NCBI GenBank assembly: GCA_027625915.1
Contig: JANTQA010000032.1
Coordinates: 1,240,001-1,304,000, forward strand
Length of the DNA stretch: 64,000 nt
Direction of reading: 5' to 3'
Origin: Anaeramoeba flamelloides
Lineage: Eukaryota > Metamonada > Anaeramoebidae
Positions 36,048 to 47,678 of this stretch are shown piece after piece. The translations under genes and the position numbers were made by a program. Every line of letters starts with the position of its first letter. Within the stretch, counting starts at the first letter, position 1. The notes under the pieces are model-generated. The model was given only the letters and a program-made list of their open reading frames with translations. It had not been told where the DNA came from and ran no database searches.

Positions 36048-36205
36048 CAAACTTGTATTTGAATTAATAATGGGAAAATAATTTCACTTCATTTTCTTTT
36101 TTCTTTTTTAAAAAGAGAGAGCAAATCACATCCTACTAATTTGTGGACTGTGTTTAGTAAAACGAAAAATATCTGAAAAAAGAGTGAAATATTTCCCTTT
36201 ATAAT
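36048..36205. repeat. Dispersed repeat K, copy 2
   Basis: It resembles 8130-8290 (ACTTGTATTTGAATTA, then AATGGGAAAATAATTTCACTTC-like words). The sequence just left of it (35880-36030) resembles 3180-3360, next to repeat J copy 1, suggesting J and K are parts of one longer element. Confidence 0.45.
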
Positions 36206-36388
36206 TCGAATACTCGTATATTTTAAAATTATCTATATATAAAAATAATATTGATAGTATTATTTATGATTTACAAGAGTTTAATTACTTTTCTCATTGT
36301 GAAAGCGATTAGATTTTCCAAAATTGAAAAGAATAAGAGAAAAATCAAAGATTTTAACTAATCTTTTAAATTCTCGAAAAACACCTTT

Positions 36389-36672
36389 AGGTTATCTTGA
36401 GTTTTCTGTTTATTTGGAAGATCCATAGGGATTTTTGAGTTTTTCTATTTTATTCTGAAATTCAATATATTTTCGTTGGGTTTTTTTGAATTTTCTATTT
36501 ATTTGTGAAGTGTTTTGGGTTTTTTTACCTTTTGAAATAAACCGAAAATTTATTAAAATTGTCTGATTATTTCAAAAAGTAAAAGAAACCTAAAGAAAAT
36601 CAATAGATTTTCGAAATAAAATATAAAACCTCAAAAAAACCTATAACACTTAACACGTTAAATAGAAAACCT
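36389..36672. repeat. Palindromic repeat F, copy 1
   Basis: The left half is rich in GAGTTTTCTGTTTATTT and GGTTTTTTTGA words; the right half carries their reverse complements (TAGAAAACCTCA, CCTATAACACTTAAC, AAATAAACCGAAAATT). Overall it is an imperfect palindrome of about 285 bp. It abuts a decayed LINE end on its right, as do copies 2 and 3. Confidence 0.7.
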
Positions 36673-36684
36673 CAATGAAGACTA

Positions 36685-37810
36685 GGCACTGGGCGAGACA
36701 ATCCCTTAAAAAACATACAAGTTTTCAATTATATCAATATTTAACTTCTCTTTACATAAATCACAATTTTTATGATTATTATTCCTTGTTACAAAAGAGT
36801 ATCTATTTAAATGATTTGTTAAATTTAGAAATTTCAGAATTATTTCTGAAGTTTCCCAGTTGAAATATTTTTTGACTTGTGGATGATTTTAGGTTGAAAA
36901 ATAAAAAAATAAAAATTAAATTTTGGGAAATTTCTTTTATTAAATAAAACCTGACGAAAAAAGCAGGAGAACTTATATAACGAACTCTGTAATTTCAAAA
37001 ATTAAAAAAAACTTTCTTAATATTTTCCACAATTTTAAAGAATTGGGAAAAATCTGTTTTTATTATTATTTTTTTTTTCATTCTATTTATTTCTGAAATT
37101 ACAAAAACAAAAAAATGGTCTATGAATTTTCTCAGGTGTTATATTGATTTTGGAAATTATTTAATTTTTTTAATAAAAATAATAAAAATAAAAATAAAAT
37201 ATATCGTTTCTCTACAACAGAACTCTCTCGAATTGTAATTTTTTTGTTTTATATTTTTTAGATGATTTTGAAAGTTACAACTATTGGACTTTTCGGATTT
37301 GGTAAATTGAAAAACGTTTAATTTCGAATCTAATAATTATACTTCTACAATATACAAAATTATATTTTCGTTTCCAGTGTTAGAAATATTGTAATATATT
37401 TTTAATTGTTCTAAATTATTGAAATGGATTTCTTGTTTTCTAATTAATTTATTTCGATTTGATTTTTTAAAACTTTTTGCATATTTTTTACTTTTCTTTT
37501 ATAAATTAACTTGAGCAATTATATCAATTATTTAAGAAAATTTTATTACTTATTTATTGATAAATATATCAATTCTTTTAAATTAACTTGATTTTTAATG
37601 AAATATTTCAAGTCAATAATGAATTTGGCTTGGATTAAGATCTTCAAAAGAAGTTGTTTTTTACTCCATTATTCACTTTATTTTTATTGAAACAGCTAAT
37701 TAAATATTTCCGATACTTTTATATCTTTTTTAAAATTATATTCAAAATTTATTTTTTTCTTCTATCCAAATTCCATGTTAAAAAATATTTTTTATATTTA
37801 CTTTTTTTAG
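36685..37810 (-). mobile_element. Decayed LINE 3' end, copy 1
   Basis: On the minus strand this stretch matches the better preserved LINE fragment at 47656-48676 in order. It includes the zinc-binding end (NCDLCKEKLNIDIIE at about 36730) and, further right, the reverse-transcriptase thumb region, readable only in pieces. Many substitutions, frameshifts and stops show it is old. The 5' part of the LINE is absent. Confidence 0.6.
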
Positions 37811-37910
37811 AAGAGTGTTTATATTGAATCTTTTTTTATTTCAAATATACATATCAATTATAATTTTTTTCAAGAGAGAAAAAGTATTATTAATAATATG
37901 AAGAAGAACC

Positions 37911-37952
37911 TATATATATATATATATATGTATATGTATGTATATGTATATG

Positions 37953-37984
<32 letters not shown>

Positions 37985-37996
37985 TGTATGTATGTA
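37911..37996. repeat. (TA)n/(TATG)n microsatellite
   Basis: TA units pass into TATG units up to 37996 and resume as TATG at 39037-39064, on the far side of the Tc1/mariner element. The element therefore split one microsatellite. Confidence 0.9.
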
Positions 37997-39036
37997 GACT
38001 CAATTCCAAAAAATGGGACACAAAAAAAAATTACATTAATAAAAATATACTCCAAAATACATGATACTTAAACATTAAAATAATAAAAGATCTGAAAATA
38101 TTTAATTAATACTATTTATATATTTTATAGTAAATTTAAAATTCAATTCAAAAAATAAAAGAAAAAAAATAAAAAAAAGTGTGCCCCTATTTTTGGAACA
38201 CGGTTACCAAAAAATCCATTTTTATTGAAAGAAAAATTAATAGAAACTATTCATAGATTCAGCTTTTTTTTGATAACTAAATCATTCCTTATATCTGGAG
38301 TTTACTAATTTTCTAAGGTTTCCCAACTCAAAGTATTCCATACATTAGTGAAAATTTTAATAAATTCTTCTCCGTTTTTTGGATTACATTTTTTCAGTTT
38401 AGTGTCCATAATTGACCATAAATTCTCAATTGGGTTTGAATCTGGGGAATTGGGGGTCAAGGGTCCAGAACATTACATCCACAGTTTAAGTAAGTTTGAT
38501 TTTTTTTTGAAGTGTGTGGACAAGCTCCATCCTTTTGGAAAATCCATTTCAACTCACCATATTCTGAATTGGCGAGTTGAATTACATTTGATTTTTTGAA
38601 AATATCATTAATAATACATTCAGTATTCACATTTCCATTGATGGTAATAAGGTCTGTTTGTAGACCATGTGTCCTAGCACCCCATATCATGATTTTTTTT
38701 TAAAAAAATTTTTTCTCGATAAAAAAAGAATCTTTTTTCATTTTATAACAACAAAAATTTTTTTTTTTGTGATCAGAATCAAAACTTTTAAATTTCATTT
38801 TAAAGTGATTTTGAGATTTTCAAAAAGTTTTGTCAGAAATTTTAATTTTTTTTTATTTGAAAAAAAATTATAGAAAATCAAAAATCAAAAAATAATGAAA
38901 AAAAATGATAAATAATTAACTTTAAAATTATTTCTATTGATTGTTAATATCTAATGTTTCTATTTAAGAGTCAAATATCACTTTTCTTAGAATTAAACTG
39001 ATTTTGAAGGTGTGCCCCAATTTTTGGAATTGAGTT
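37997..39036 (-). mobile_element. Tc1/mariner-type transposon, decayed
   Basis: The 1,040-bp element has 26-bp terminal inverted repeats (37997-38022 and 39011-39036; 23 of 26 match, core ACTCAATTCCAAAAA) and a TA duplication at 37995-37996 and 39037-39038. On the minus strand, 38690-38340 codes a transposase remnant. It shows MIWGARTHGL, then WIFQKDGACPHTSKKNQTY with the second catalytic Asp, then (after a frameshift near the NVLDP segment) NSPDSNPIENLW with the expected third acidic residue. The region that should hold the N-terminal DNA-binding domain and first Asp (38700-38900) is degraded and unreadable. A third, internal copy of the tip sequence lies at 38178-38203. Confidence 0.85.
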
Positions 39037-39154
39037 TATGTATGTATGTATGTATGTATGTATGTTTAAGAAAACTAATTTTTTTATTTTTTCTCAGAGA
39101 ATGTGGAAATAAAACATCTCCTTAATAAACCCCAATTCCTTCTTTTTTTTCAAA

Positions 39155-39378
39155 TACTGTTAATTGCATAATACAAAGATCAAAATTATCATTCAGCTTT
39201 CCAAAAAAACCCATCTCAATAATTAATATCAAAGATCAAAAGTCCCAATTCTCAAAGGGAAATTAATGATTTAAGCTGACTTTAAGAAATAAAAAGTTCC
39301 AAATGTTACATGATTATTAAAATCTTATGTGGAAAGCTGAATGAAAATTTTGTTTCATTTAATTTAAAACAAATAGTA
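39155..39378. repeat. Inverted-repeat element family C, copy 2
   Basis: About 224 bp from TACTGTTAATTG to CAAATAGTA, same orientation as copy 1 at 400-643. The arms carry TCATTCAGCTTTCC and GGAAAGCTGAATGAAAATTT. The interior is shorter than in copy 1. Confidence 0.75.
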
Positions 39379-39949
39379 TATAAAAAGTCAATTTGTGATT
39401 TTTTCAATTAATTTTAAATTTTTGTAATAGATTTATATATTAATGGGTGTTGTATAGAATTAAATAGTTTTGGTATATAAATAGTAATTACAAAATAATA
39501 TGTATTTTTATTTTTATATTTTTATTTTTTAAAATTATTGAACAAATTTAGAACAACAATTCTTGTTCAAAAATTTTTTTAAATCCAAATTTTTTTTTGA
39601 ATGTTAAGCCATTAGATTCTTTGTATCCTTGGTCTATCAGTTTTTAAAACAATTTCGGAAGAGAGTTATATCTAGAGATAAATTCAATCATTCAACAATT
39701 CACAACCATCTCAAATTTATTAAGAAAAAATAAAATTCTTTTGGAATCATTTTTATACATGTAAATTTCGATAAATTCGGTTCTTATACAAATAAAATTT
39801 GAGATAATATAATGAAATTTATGGAATAATTTGAACATAATTATTTACTACTTTTATAGGTTCTCTGAATCCAACATTTCTGATCTGATATAAATTTATA
39901 CTCTAACTTAATTTTCTACAAATAAATAACATAGTGAAACAATAAACCC

Positions 39950-40560
39950 CTTTTCAGTCAAATTGGCAGTTTTATTGTAGAAAATTAACATGTTCTATCT
40001 GTTTACTCCAATATTCTCTCTAAATTCTTATTTCAATCTTTAGATCTGATTATTTTTTTCTAATTTTGTCAAAAAATTTTTTTATTTTTTATTTTTGCTT
40101 TTTTTTTGTAAAAAGTCAGAATTCGAGTTTCCTATTCTTTTTCTTTTTGGGGAAAAGAAAATTTGAAAAAAAAAAATGTTTGAAAACCCCATATTAACTT
40201 TTAGATAATTTTTTCTTTGTTAGTTGTTATAAAATAATCCTTTAACTTTAAAAAATCTTATTTTCAAGAATTTTAATATCCTAAAGAAATTGAAAATTTT
40301 GCACTAGACGTTTAAATGAAAGGTCACACAAACCTTTTTTTAAACCTTTTATTTTTTTTAAATTTATCTTTTGTTACTGTATTTCGTTAATGAATATCAA
40401 TTCTAATCCAAATTTTATTATTAACCAATTTCTCAACAATAGGAAGTTGGGTTGGTACTTAAAATAAAAATAAATTATTCATTTTTGGTTGGGTAATCTT
40501 TGTTTGAATTGGAGTTTTTGAAGAAAAGGCTTAAATAGTATGTACCAATAAAAATTGATC
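39950..40560. repeat. Dispersed repeat L, copy 2
   Basis: It aligns with 9780-10370 in the same orientation. The best block is CTTATTTTCAAGAATTTT then ATCCTAAAGAAATTGA near 40260-40290. No shared open frame. Confidence 0.5.
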
Positions 40561-41369
40561 ATAGCCCCACTGTTTATTTAGATTATAAAAACCATCAGTC
40601 TTGGCTTCAAAACACAAAATTTAAGAAAAAAATTATTTTTCACAATTCTTTCAGTGCTCTTTTTCAATCTTACCAAATGTTGGGTTATTGTGACATTTGA
40701 TTTTCATTTATCATAAAGAGTTTTTATTTTGAAGAAAATGGATTAAAAAAAGCTCTTTAAGAAGTAATAAAAAGACACAATAAGGAGAAAATATGAAAAT
40801 TTATTTTTGAATGAAAATTTTTAAAAAATAAATGAATTTATGGTATTTTAAATTAAAAAATCAAAATAAAAAACATTTTCAAATTGTAAAAACAACATTA
40901 AAAAACTATTTAGAACAGAATAGGAAATTTTTTTGTTGGTATTGATTTTAAAAGGTAATTCGGAAAGAGCAAAATCAAATTATTGTAGGATCTAAAAAAG
41001 TGGAAAATTGTGGAGATTGCAGGTTTTTTCGCATTTTTTTTGTAAAAAGAAATTCTCAACGGCAAACTTGACTGAGATCATAGAAATCTTTCAAGATTGT
41101 TTTTAGAAAGAATTTCCCGTTTTTTGCTGGAAAATCGTCCTTAAACCATTTTTTACTTCAAAACATCCCAAAAAAAGTATCGACTTTATAATGCCTTGAT
41201 AAGAATTAAACCCAAAACTCAAATAGAACTCAAGTTTTGATCTTCATGAACAATATGAGTTATTAAAAAAGATGGAACAAAAAACATAAGAATGAAGTTA
41301 AGATTCAAAAAATATAAAAAATCAAAACATTTTTCTAGTTTTGTTTCTGAAAAAATTTTTTGTTTTTAA

Positions 41370-44300
41370 ATGTCAAAAACTCATGATCTTGAGCTTGACA
41401 CAACACAACTCAGAAACAGAAATTTAAAAAAAGATGTACGCCAACTACACGCAAAGAAATTTCGTAATATTCTTTCAAGGTTTGAAAAGGCAGGACATTT
41501 AAACGAAAAAAGAAAAAAAATTGAAGATCAAATAGACAACGAAATAGAAATAGAATTAGAAAAAGAAAAAGAAACACTAATAGAAAAAGATGAACATCAA
41601 AAAGAGAAAGAAGAAGAAAATCAAAAAACTCAACTAACAATCACAAAAGATGGTTCAAATAAATCAAAAAAAAAACTCAAAAAAAGGCTTTCTATCGGTG
41701 CAAGATGGGAATTTAAGGTTCTTGGGAAATCAATTGAAGACATTCAAAAGGATATTGAGCAACATAAATTCCAACAAAAGTTTCAAAAAAACAAACCAAA
41801 AAAAAAACAAAAGCTACCTAGATCCAAATCTTTTGTTGAAAACAAAAGAACCAAAAGAGGAATGAATTTGGAAATTAATAAAACCCCACAAAAATATGGT
41901 AATTCCACTCAAAATATTCTTTTTTCCCCACGAAATGAAGAATTTTTCAAAAAAAACAATTTACTCTTTGACAAATATTCTAAAAACAACAAACCTGAGA
42001 AAAAAATGGTACAAAACAAAAGAAACCAAAACTCTCAAAATCAACAAAAAACTGAGAACATAGATCAACAAAAAACAATTCAGGTTAAAAAATTGGAAAT
42101 AAGTAACAGTTCTGAGAAAATTTCAAAAGAAAACAAAATTTCAAAAGGAAAAGAAATAGAAAAAGAAACAGAAAAAGAGAAAGAAAAGGAAAAAGAAAAG
42201 GAAAAAGAGAAAGAAAGAAAAATAGAAAAACAAAAAAAAAAAGAAGAAATAGAAAAAGAAAAAGAAAAACATAAAGAAAAAAAGAAAGAAAAGGAAATAG
42301 AAAAAGAAACAGAGAAAGAAAAAGAAACACTAATAGAAAAAGAGAAAGAAACAGAAAACGAAAAACAAAAAGAGAAAGAAAAAGGAAAAGAAATAGAAAA
42401 AGAAAAAGAAACACTAAAAGAAAAAGAGAAAGAAAAGGAAATAGAAAAAGAAATAGAGAAAGAAAAAGAAGTAATAGAAAAAGAAAAAGAAAAAAAGAAA
42501 GAAAAGGAAATAGAAAAACTAATAGAAAAAGAGAAAGAAACAGAAAACGAAAAACAAAAAGAGAAAGAAAAAGGAAAAGAAATAGAAAAAGAAAAAGAAA
42601 CACTAATAGAAAAAGAGAAAGAAACAATAATAGAAAAACAAAAACAAAAACAAAAACAAAAACAAAAAGAGAAAGAAAAAGAAAATGAAAAAGAAAAGGA
42701 AAAAGAAAAAGAAACAAAAATAGAAAAAGAAAAAGAAAAAGAAGTAATAGAAAAAGAAAAAGACAAACAAAAAGAAGAAGAAGAAATAGAAAAAGAAAAA
42801 GAAAAGGAAAAAGAAAAAGAAACACCAATAGAAAAACAAAAACAAAAACAAAAACAAAAAGAGAAAGAAAAAGAAAAAGAAAAGGAAATAGAAAAAGAAA
42901 CACTAATAGAAAAACAAAAACAAAAACAAAAACAAAAAGAAAATGAAAAACAAAAAGAAAAACAAAAACCTATAGAAAAAGAAAAAGATAAAAATAATAA
43001 TTCAAATAAAAATAAAAAAAATGATCAAAAACTAAAAAAAAAAACAATAATAAAAGATCAAAATTTAGACAAATACGAAAAGAAAAAACACTCTAAATCC
43101 AGAAAAAAACATAAAACAAAAAAAACCTAAAAAAAAAAATACCAAGAAAAATCAACCAAAAAATGAAAAAGAAAACAACAAACAAAAAAGAATACTATCA
43201 CGAGTTAGAGAATGGGTTCCAATTCCCAAATCATCAGAATCTAATATTTTACAAAAAGAACAAATAAATAAAATCAAAACTCAAAAACTAAAAACAACAA
43301 CAAAAACTGAAAAAACAATAAAATTTTCAAAAACATCAAATAAAGACAATCGAAAAGAACAATCAAATCAAAAAAATAAAAAAAACCTAAAAATAACTGC
43401 AAATGTAAATAAAAACAAACAAAAAAAAAATAATCAAACTTTAAAAAAAATAAAAGAAAAACCAGAAGAAAATGGGAACAAAGAAAAAATTCAAAATAAA
43501 AATCAAAAAAAAAATATAAAAAAAAAAAATGATAAACAAATAAAAGAAAAATACAAGAATAATAAGAATAACATCAAAACAAAACCAAAGCAAAGTTCCA
43601 AAAAAAATACCAACATTGGAAAAAAAAAGGAAAATCAAAAAGATAATGTAAAAGAAAAGGAAGATGAAAAAAAGAAAGAAAATAAAGAAAAAGGAAAAGG
43701 AAAAGAAAAAGGAAATGAAACAAATCAAAATTCAAAAAAACAAAACCAAAAAAATAAGAAGAATAATAAACAAAAAATTGATCGAAAAAAACAAAAAAAT
43801 TCCATTAAAGATAAAAAATTGAAACAATGTAAAAACTCGGATAAAATTAAACAAAATAAAGAAAAAGGAAATAAAAAAGAAAAAAGTGTAATTGAAATTA
43901 AAAAATTGAAACGAATTAAAAGTCCAGATAAAATGAAACAAAATACTAAAAAACAAAATCAAAAACAAAAAGAAAAAGAAAAACCTATAGTAAAAGAAAA
44001 AGATAAAATTAACAATTCAAATAAAAATAAAAAAAATGATCAAGAACTAAAAAAAAAAGCAATAATAAAAGATCAAAATTTAGACAAATACGAAAAGAAA
44101 AAACACTCTAAATCCAGAAAAAAACATAAAACAAAAAACCTAAAAAAAAAAAATACCAAGAAAAATCAACCAAAAAATGAAAAAGAAAACAACAAACAAA
44201 AAGAATACTATCACGAGTTAGGAGAATGGGTTCCAATTCCCAAATCATCAGAATCTAATATTTTACAAAAAGAACAAATAAATAAAATCAAAACTCAAAA

Positions 44301-47059
44301 AATAAAAACAACAACAAAAACTGAAAAAACAAAAAATTTTTCAAAAAAATCAAATAAAGACAACCGAAAAGAGCATCTAAATCAAAAAAATAAAAAAAAC
44401 CTAAAAATAACTGCAAATGTAAATAAAAACAAACAAAAAAAAAATAATCAAACTTTAAAAAAAATAAAAAGAAAAACCAGAAGAAAATGGGAACAAAGAA
44501 AAAATTCAAAATAAAAATCCAAAAAAAAATATAAAAAAAAAAAATGATAAACAAATAAAAGAAAAATACAAGAATAATAAGAATAACATCAAAACAAAAC
44601 CAAAGCAAAGTTCCAAAAAAAATACCAACATTGGAAAAAAAAAGGAAAATCTACAAGAAAAAAATGTAAAAGAAAAAGATGAAAAAAAGAAAGAAAATAA
44701 CAGAAAGGGAAAAGGAAAAGGAAAAGAAAAAGGAAATGAAACAAATCAAAACTCAAAAAAACACAACCAAAAAAATAAAAAGAATAATAAACAAAAAATT
44801 GATCGAAAAAAACAAAAAAATTCCATTAAAGATAAAAAATTGAAACTAAGTAAAAGTTTGGATTATGTTATATATAAACAAAAAAAAGAAAAAGGAAATA
44901 AAAAAGAAAAAATTGAAATTGAAATTAAAAAATTGAAACGAATGAAAAGTCCAGATAAAATGAAACAAAATACTAAAAAACAAAAACAAAAAGAAAAAGA
45001 AAAAGATAAAAATAATAATTCAAATAAAAATGAAAAAAATGATAAATATATCAAAAATAAAAATAAAAAAGTAAAAGAGCACAACTATGATGATAATAAT
45101 AATACTACTAACTTTAAAATTACAAATAAGCAGAAAAAAACAAATCAGACTGTAGTAGATGAAAAGAATACAGCATTACAAAAAGAAAAAGAAAAACAAA
45201 AAAAAAAAGGAAAAGAAAATCAAAAAGAAAAGCAAATCAAATCAAAAAATCAAAATGTCAAAAGGCAAAGTAAATTAAGAAACTCGGAAGACATTTATAA
45301 TAAATTCAACAATATTCAATCAAATAAGGGCAAAAGAAAAGTTTATTTAAAAAAACGAAATATAAAACATCGATATAAAAGAATAAAATCTGATATCTTT
45401 TCTGAAGAAATGAAGACATTTTTAAAAAAATCAAGAAGATCTGAATCCATGACAATTTATTCAAAACGAATTTTCAAAAAAAAAAGCAAAATTAGTTTGA
45501 AGGAGAAACAACTGTTTGAAAAAAGGGCAAGCCAAATACCCGATGATCAGTATGACTATTACTATACAATCCGTAATCACAAAGAAACAGAAAAATCGCA
45601 TTTTTTAAGTTTCCAGAAAGGTGAATTCATTAAATTATTAGAGCAACCATCAAAACGATATTGGAAGGGCGAATTAAATGGTGAAATAGGATTTTTTTCT
45701 TCCAAATTAGTCAAATATTACAATAAAAAGAAAATTAAGGAAACAAAAACTATTCATTATTTGGCTAACAAAAACTTTCAACAAGATTCGTTATTATATC
45801 TTTCATTTAAGAAAGGTGATGAAATTGAAAATGTCGAACAAATTGAAAATAGTAAATTCTGGATCGGTAGTTTTAATAACAAAATAGGGTTTTTTCCAAA
45901 AAACTTTGTCACAGTTGAAGAAAGGGTTAATATTATGTCGTATACAAAACAAGAGAGTTTAAAGCACTATCTAAAGAAAAAAGAAAATAATAATAATAAT
46001 GAAAATAATAATACTAATAATAATAAGAAGAAAATTAATAAAAATAATAATAATAATAAAAATAATAATAACAAGAACATTAATAATGCAACCCCAAATA
46101 CAAGGGTAAACTCAAGCACAAAAAAGAAAAGAAAAGAAAAGAAGAAAAAAAAGAAAGAAAACAGAATAATCTATCAGGGAATTGCGTTGGTTGATGTTAA
46201 TGATAATAATGCAGCATCGTTATCTTTCAAAAAAGATGACAAAATTCGTATTTTACAAAAAAATACCTCACATGCTTGGAAAGGCGAAATCAATGGGGAT
46301 ATTGGCTTTTTTGATCCGAAAAATATTAAAGAAATTGAGCCAATAATCGAAACTATTGTTATTCATCAGGATGATCAGATTCAAAATTCATGTAACAACG
46401 ATTCAGGCCAAAGTGTCACTGATTTAGATTTTCAGAATTCTCTTTCTGATTCAAACTCAAATTCAGAATCAGAAAATTCGTCCGATGATCTTTCTTCGAA
46501 CCAATCATCAACAAATACGTCCGACGTGTATTCTGACTCGATGGAATCTTCAGACTCTGACCTTTCTCCTGAAAATGAACAAAATCTGGAAAATGGGGAG
46601 GTTGATGAAGTAAAGGGGAAAAGAAAAGGGAAGAGAAAAAGAAAAGGAAAAAGAAAAAGAAAAAAACGAAAAAGAAAAAGAAAGAAATTCGCTACCGTAA
46701 TAGCAATTTTTGAATTTCATAATATACAAGAAAACGAGCAAGAATTTTTAAATTTCAAAGTAGGAGAAATTATTACATTAATTGAAAAATTCGAAACAGG
46801 GTGGTGGTATGGTGAAATTGGTGAAAAAAGGGGGTTCTTTCCTTCAAACCATGTCCAAGAATATGACATAAAAAAGCATACATTCTTAAGGGCATTATTT
46901 GACTTTGATAACCCTCAAAATATACCTTCAGCTCTTTCATTCAAAGAAGGCGAGCAATTCTTAGTTATTAATAAACCAAATAATCATTGGTATCAAGTTT
47001 TGTCTAATGGCAAATTTGGATTTGTTCCAATGGCGTATTGTATTGAATTTAATAAATAA
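41370..47059 (+). CDS. Lys/Glu-rich protein with five C-terminal SH3 domains
   Basis: The ATG at 41370 opens a basic N-terminus (MSKTHDLELDTTQLR; RLSIGARWEFKVLGKS), then a very long KE/KEKE region. The C-terminal part has five SH3 domains at about 45544-45722, 45735-45922, 46159-46345, 46682-46868 and 46872-47056. The last two show the classic pattern (AIFEFHN..GWWYGEI..GFFPSNHVQEY; ALFDFDN..FGFVPMAYC); the first three are more diverged but keep the W and the GFF end. An Asp/Ser-rich stretch separates domains 3 and 4. SH3 domains bind proline-rich partners in cortical or signalling scaffolds; partners are unknown. The frame changes twice: near 43118 (A8 run) and near 44470 (A5, versus A4 in the sister repeat). 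Each is one base in an A run, and each shift lies in a 1-kb tandem duplication. Allowing for both, the product would be 1,895 residues. Assembly error or recent decay are both possible. Confidence 0.75.
42969..44998. repeat. Tandem duplication of about 1,015 bp inside the SH3 gene
   Basis: Two near-identical units, 42969-43983 and 43984-about 44998. Matching landmarks (CCTATAG at 42969 and 43984; ACATTGG at 43613 and 44628) are 1,013-1,015 bp apart. A short third start follows near 44980. The units differ mainly in A-run lengths and a few substitutions, so the duplication is recent compared with other repeats in the window. Confidence 0.88.
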
Positions 47060-47504
47060 TTGAGTGCTTTTATAAAATGTGAATCATTTTTATTTGAAAT
47101 ATTTCATTGTTATTATTTATAAAAAATAATCAATTTTTATAAAAAATAATAATTTGTTTTTTTATTTTATTTTTGAATTTTTTTTTTTTGATTTTTGTTT
47201 TTATTATTTATTATTTTTGTGATCAAATTCTTTCGGATTACGAAGTTGCTAACAGCTTGCCAAATAAACATGATTTAAAATTTTTATTATTATTTTTTTT
47301 TTTATTTTTTAAGGAAGGAGTTTTTAATTACTTTTATTAGTCGTTATATTTTCCAGATCTAAAAAGAAAAGAGAATAATAATATATTTTACGAATTTCTT
47401 TGGGATTATGTAAAATCTAGCCATTTACTTATTTTTCATTTGAGATCGAAAAAGAAAATATTTTCAATTTTGATTTTATTTCTTTAATTCTGAAAATGTA
47501 TTGT

Positions 47505-47647
47505 TTGGTTTTCTTGAGTTTTCTGTTTATTTCTAAAATCAATAGATTATTTTTAGGTTTTTTTTGAGTTTTCTATTTATTTGTTAAGTGTAATAGGTTT
47601 TTTTGAGTTTCCTTTCATTTGGAGAATCAATAGATTAAAAATTATTT

Positions 47648-47678
<31 letters not shown>

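Larger units (their letters stand above)
35426..41369. other. Repeat-rich 5.9-kb spacer
   Basis: This is a divergent spacer upstream of the seven-helix gene (minus) and the SH3 gene (plus). It contains dispersed repeat K copy 2, palindromic repeat F copy 1, a decayed LINE 3' end, a TATG microsatellite hosting a Tc1/mariner element, inverted-repeat family C copy 2 and dispersed repeat L copy 2. No host gene is recognised. Confidence 0.6.

Noticed and set aside
38348-38873. Plus-strand frames over the Tc1/mariner element
   Set aside because: The transposase motifs read on the minus strand; the plus-strand frames are its complement.
42080-42903. Minus-strand Phe/Ser/Val-rich frames of over 200 codons
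   Set aside because: They mirror the KE repeat of the SH3 gene and show no independent codon pattern.
42080-43130. CRISPR-like array from the regular repeats
   Set aside because: The repetition is a coding hexamer tract without unique spacers, in a eukaryotic gene.
43819-44514. A separate gene between the KE protein and the SH3 protein
   Set aside because: It lies within the tandem duplication, continues the same protein text as both neighbours, and is set apart only by A-run length changes.
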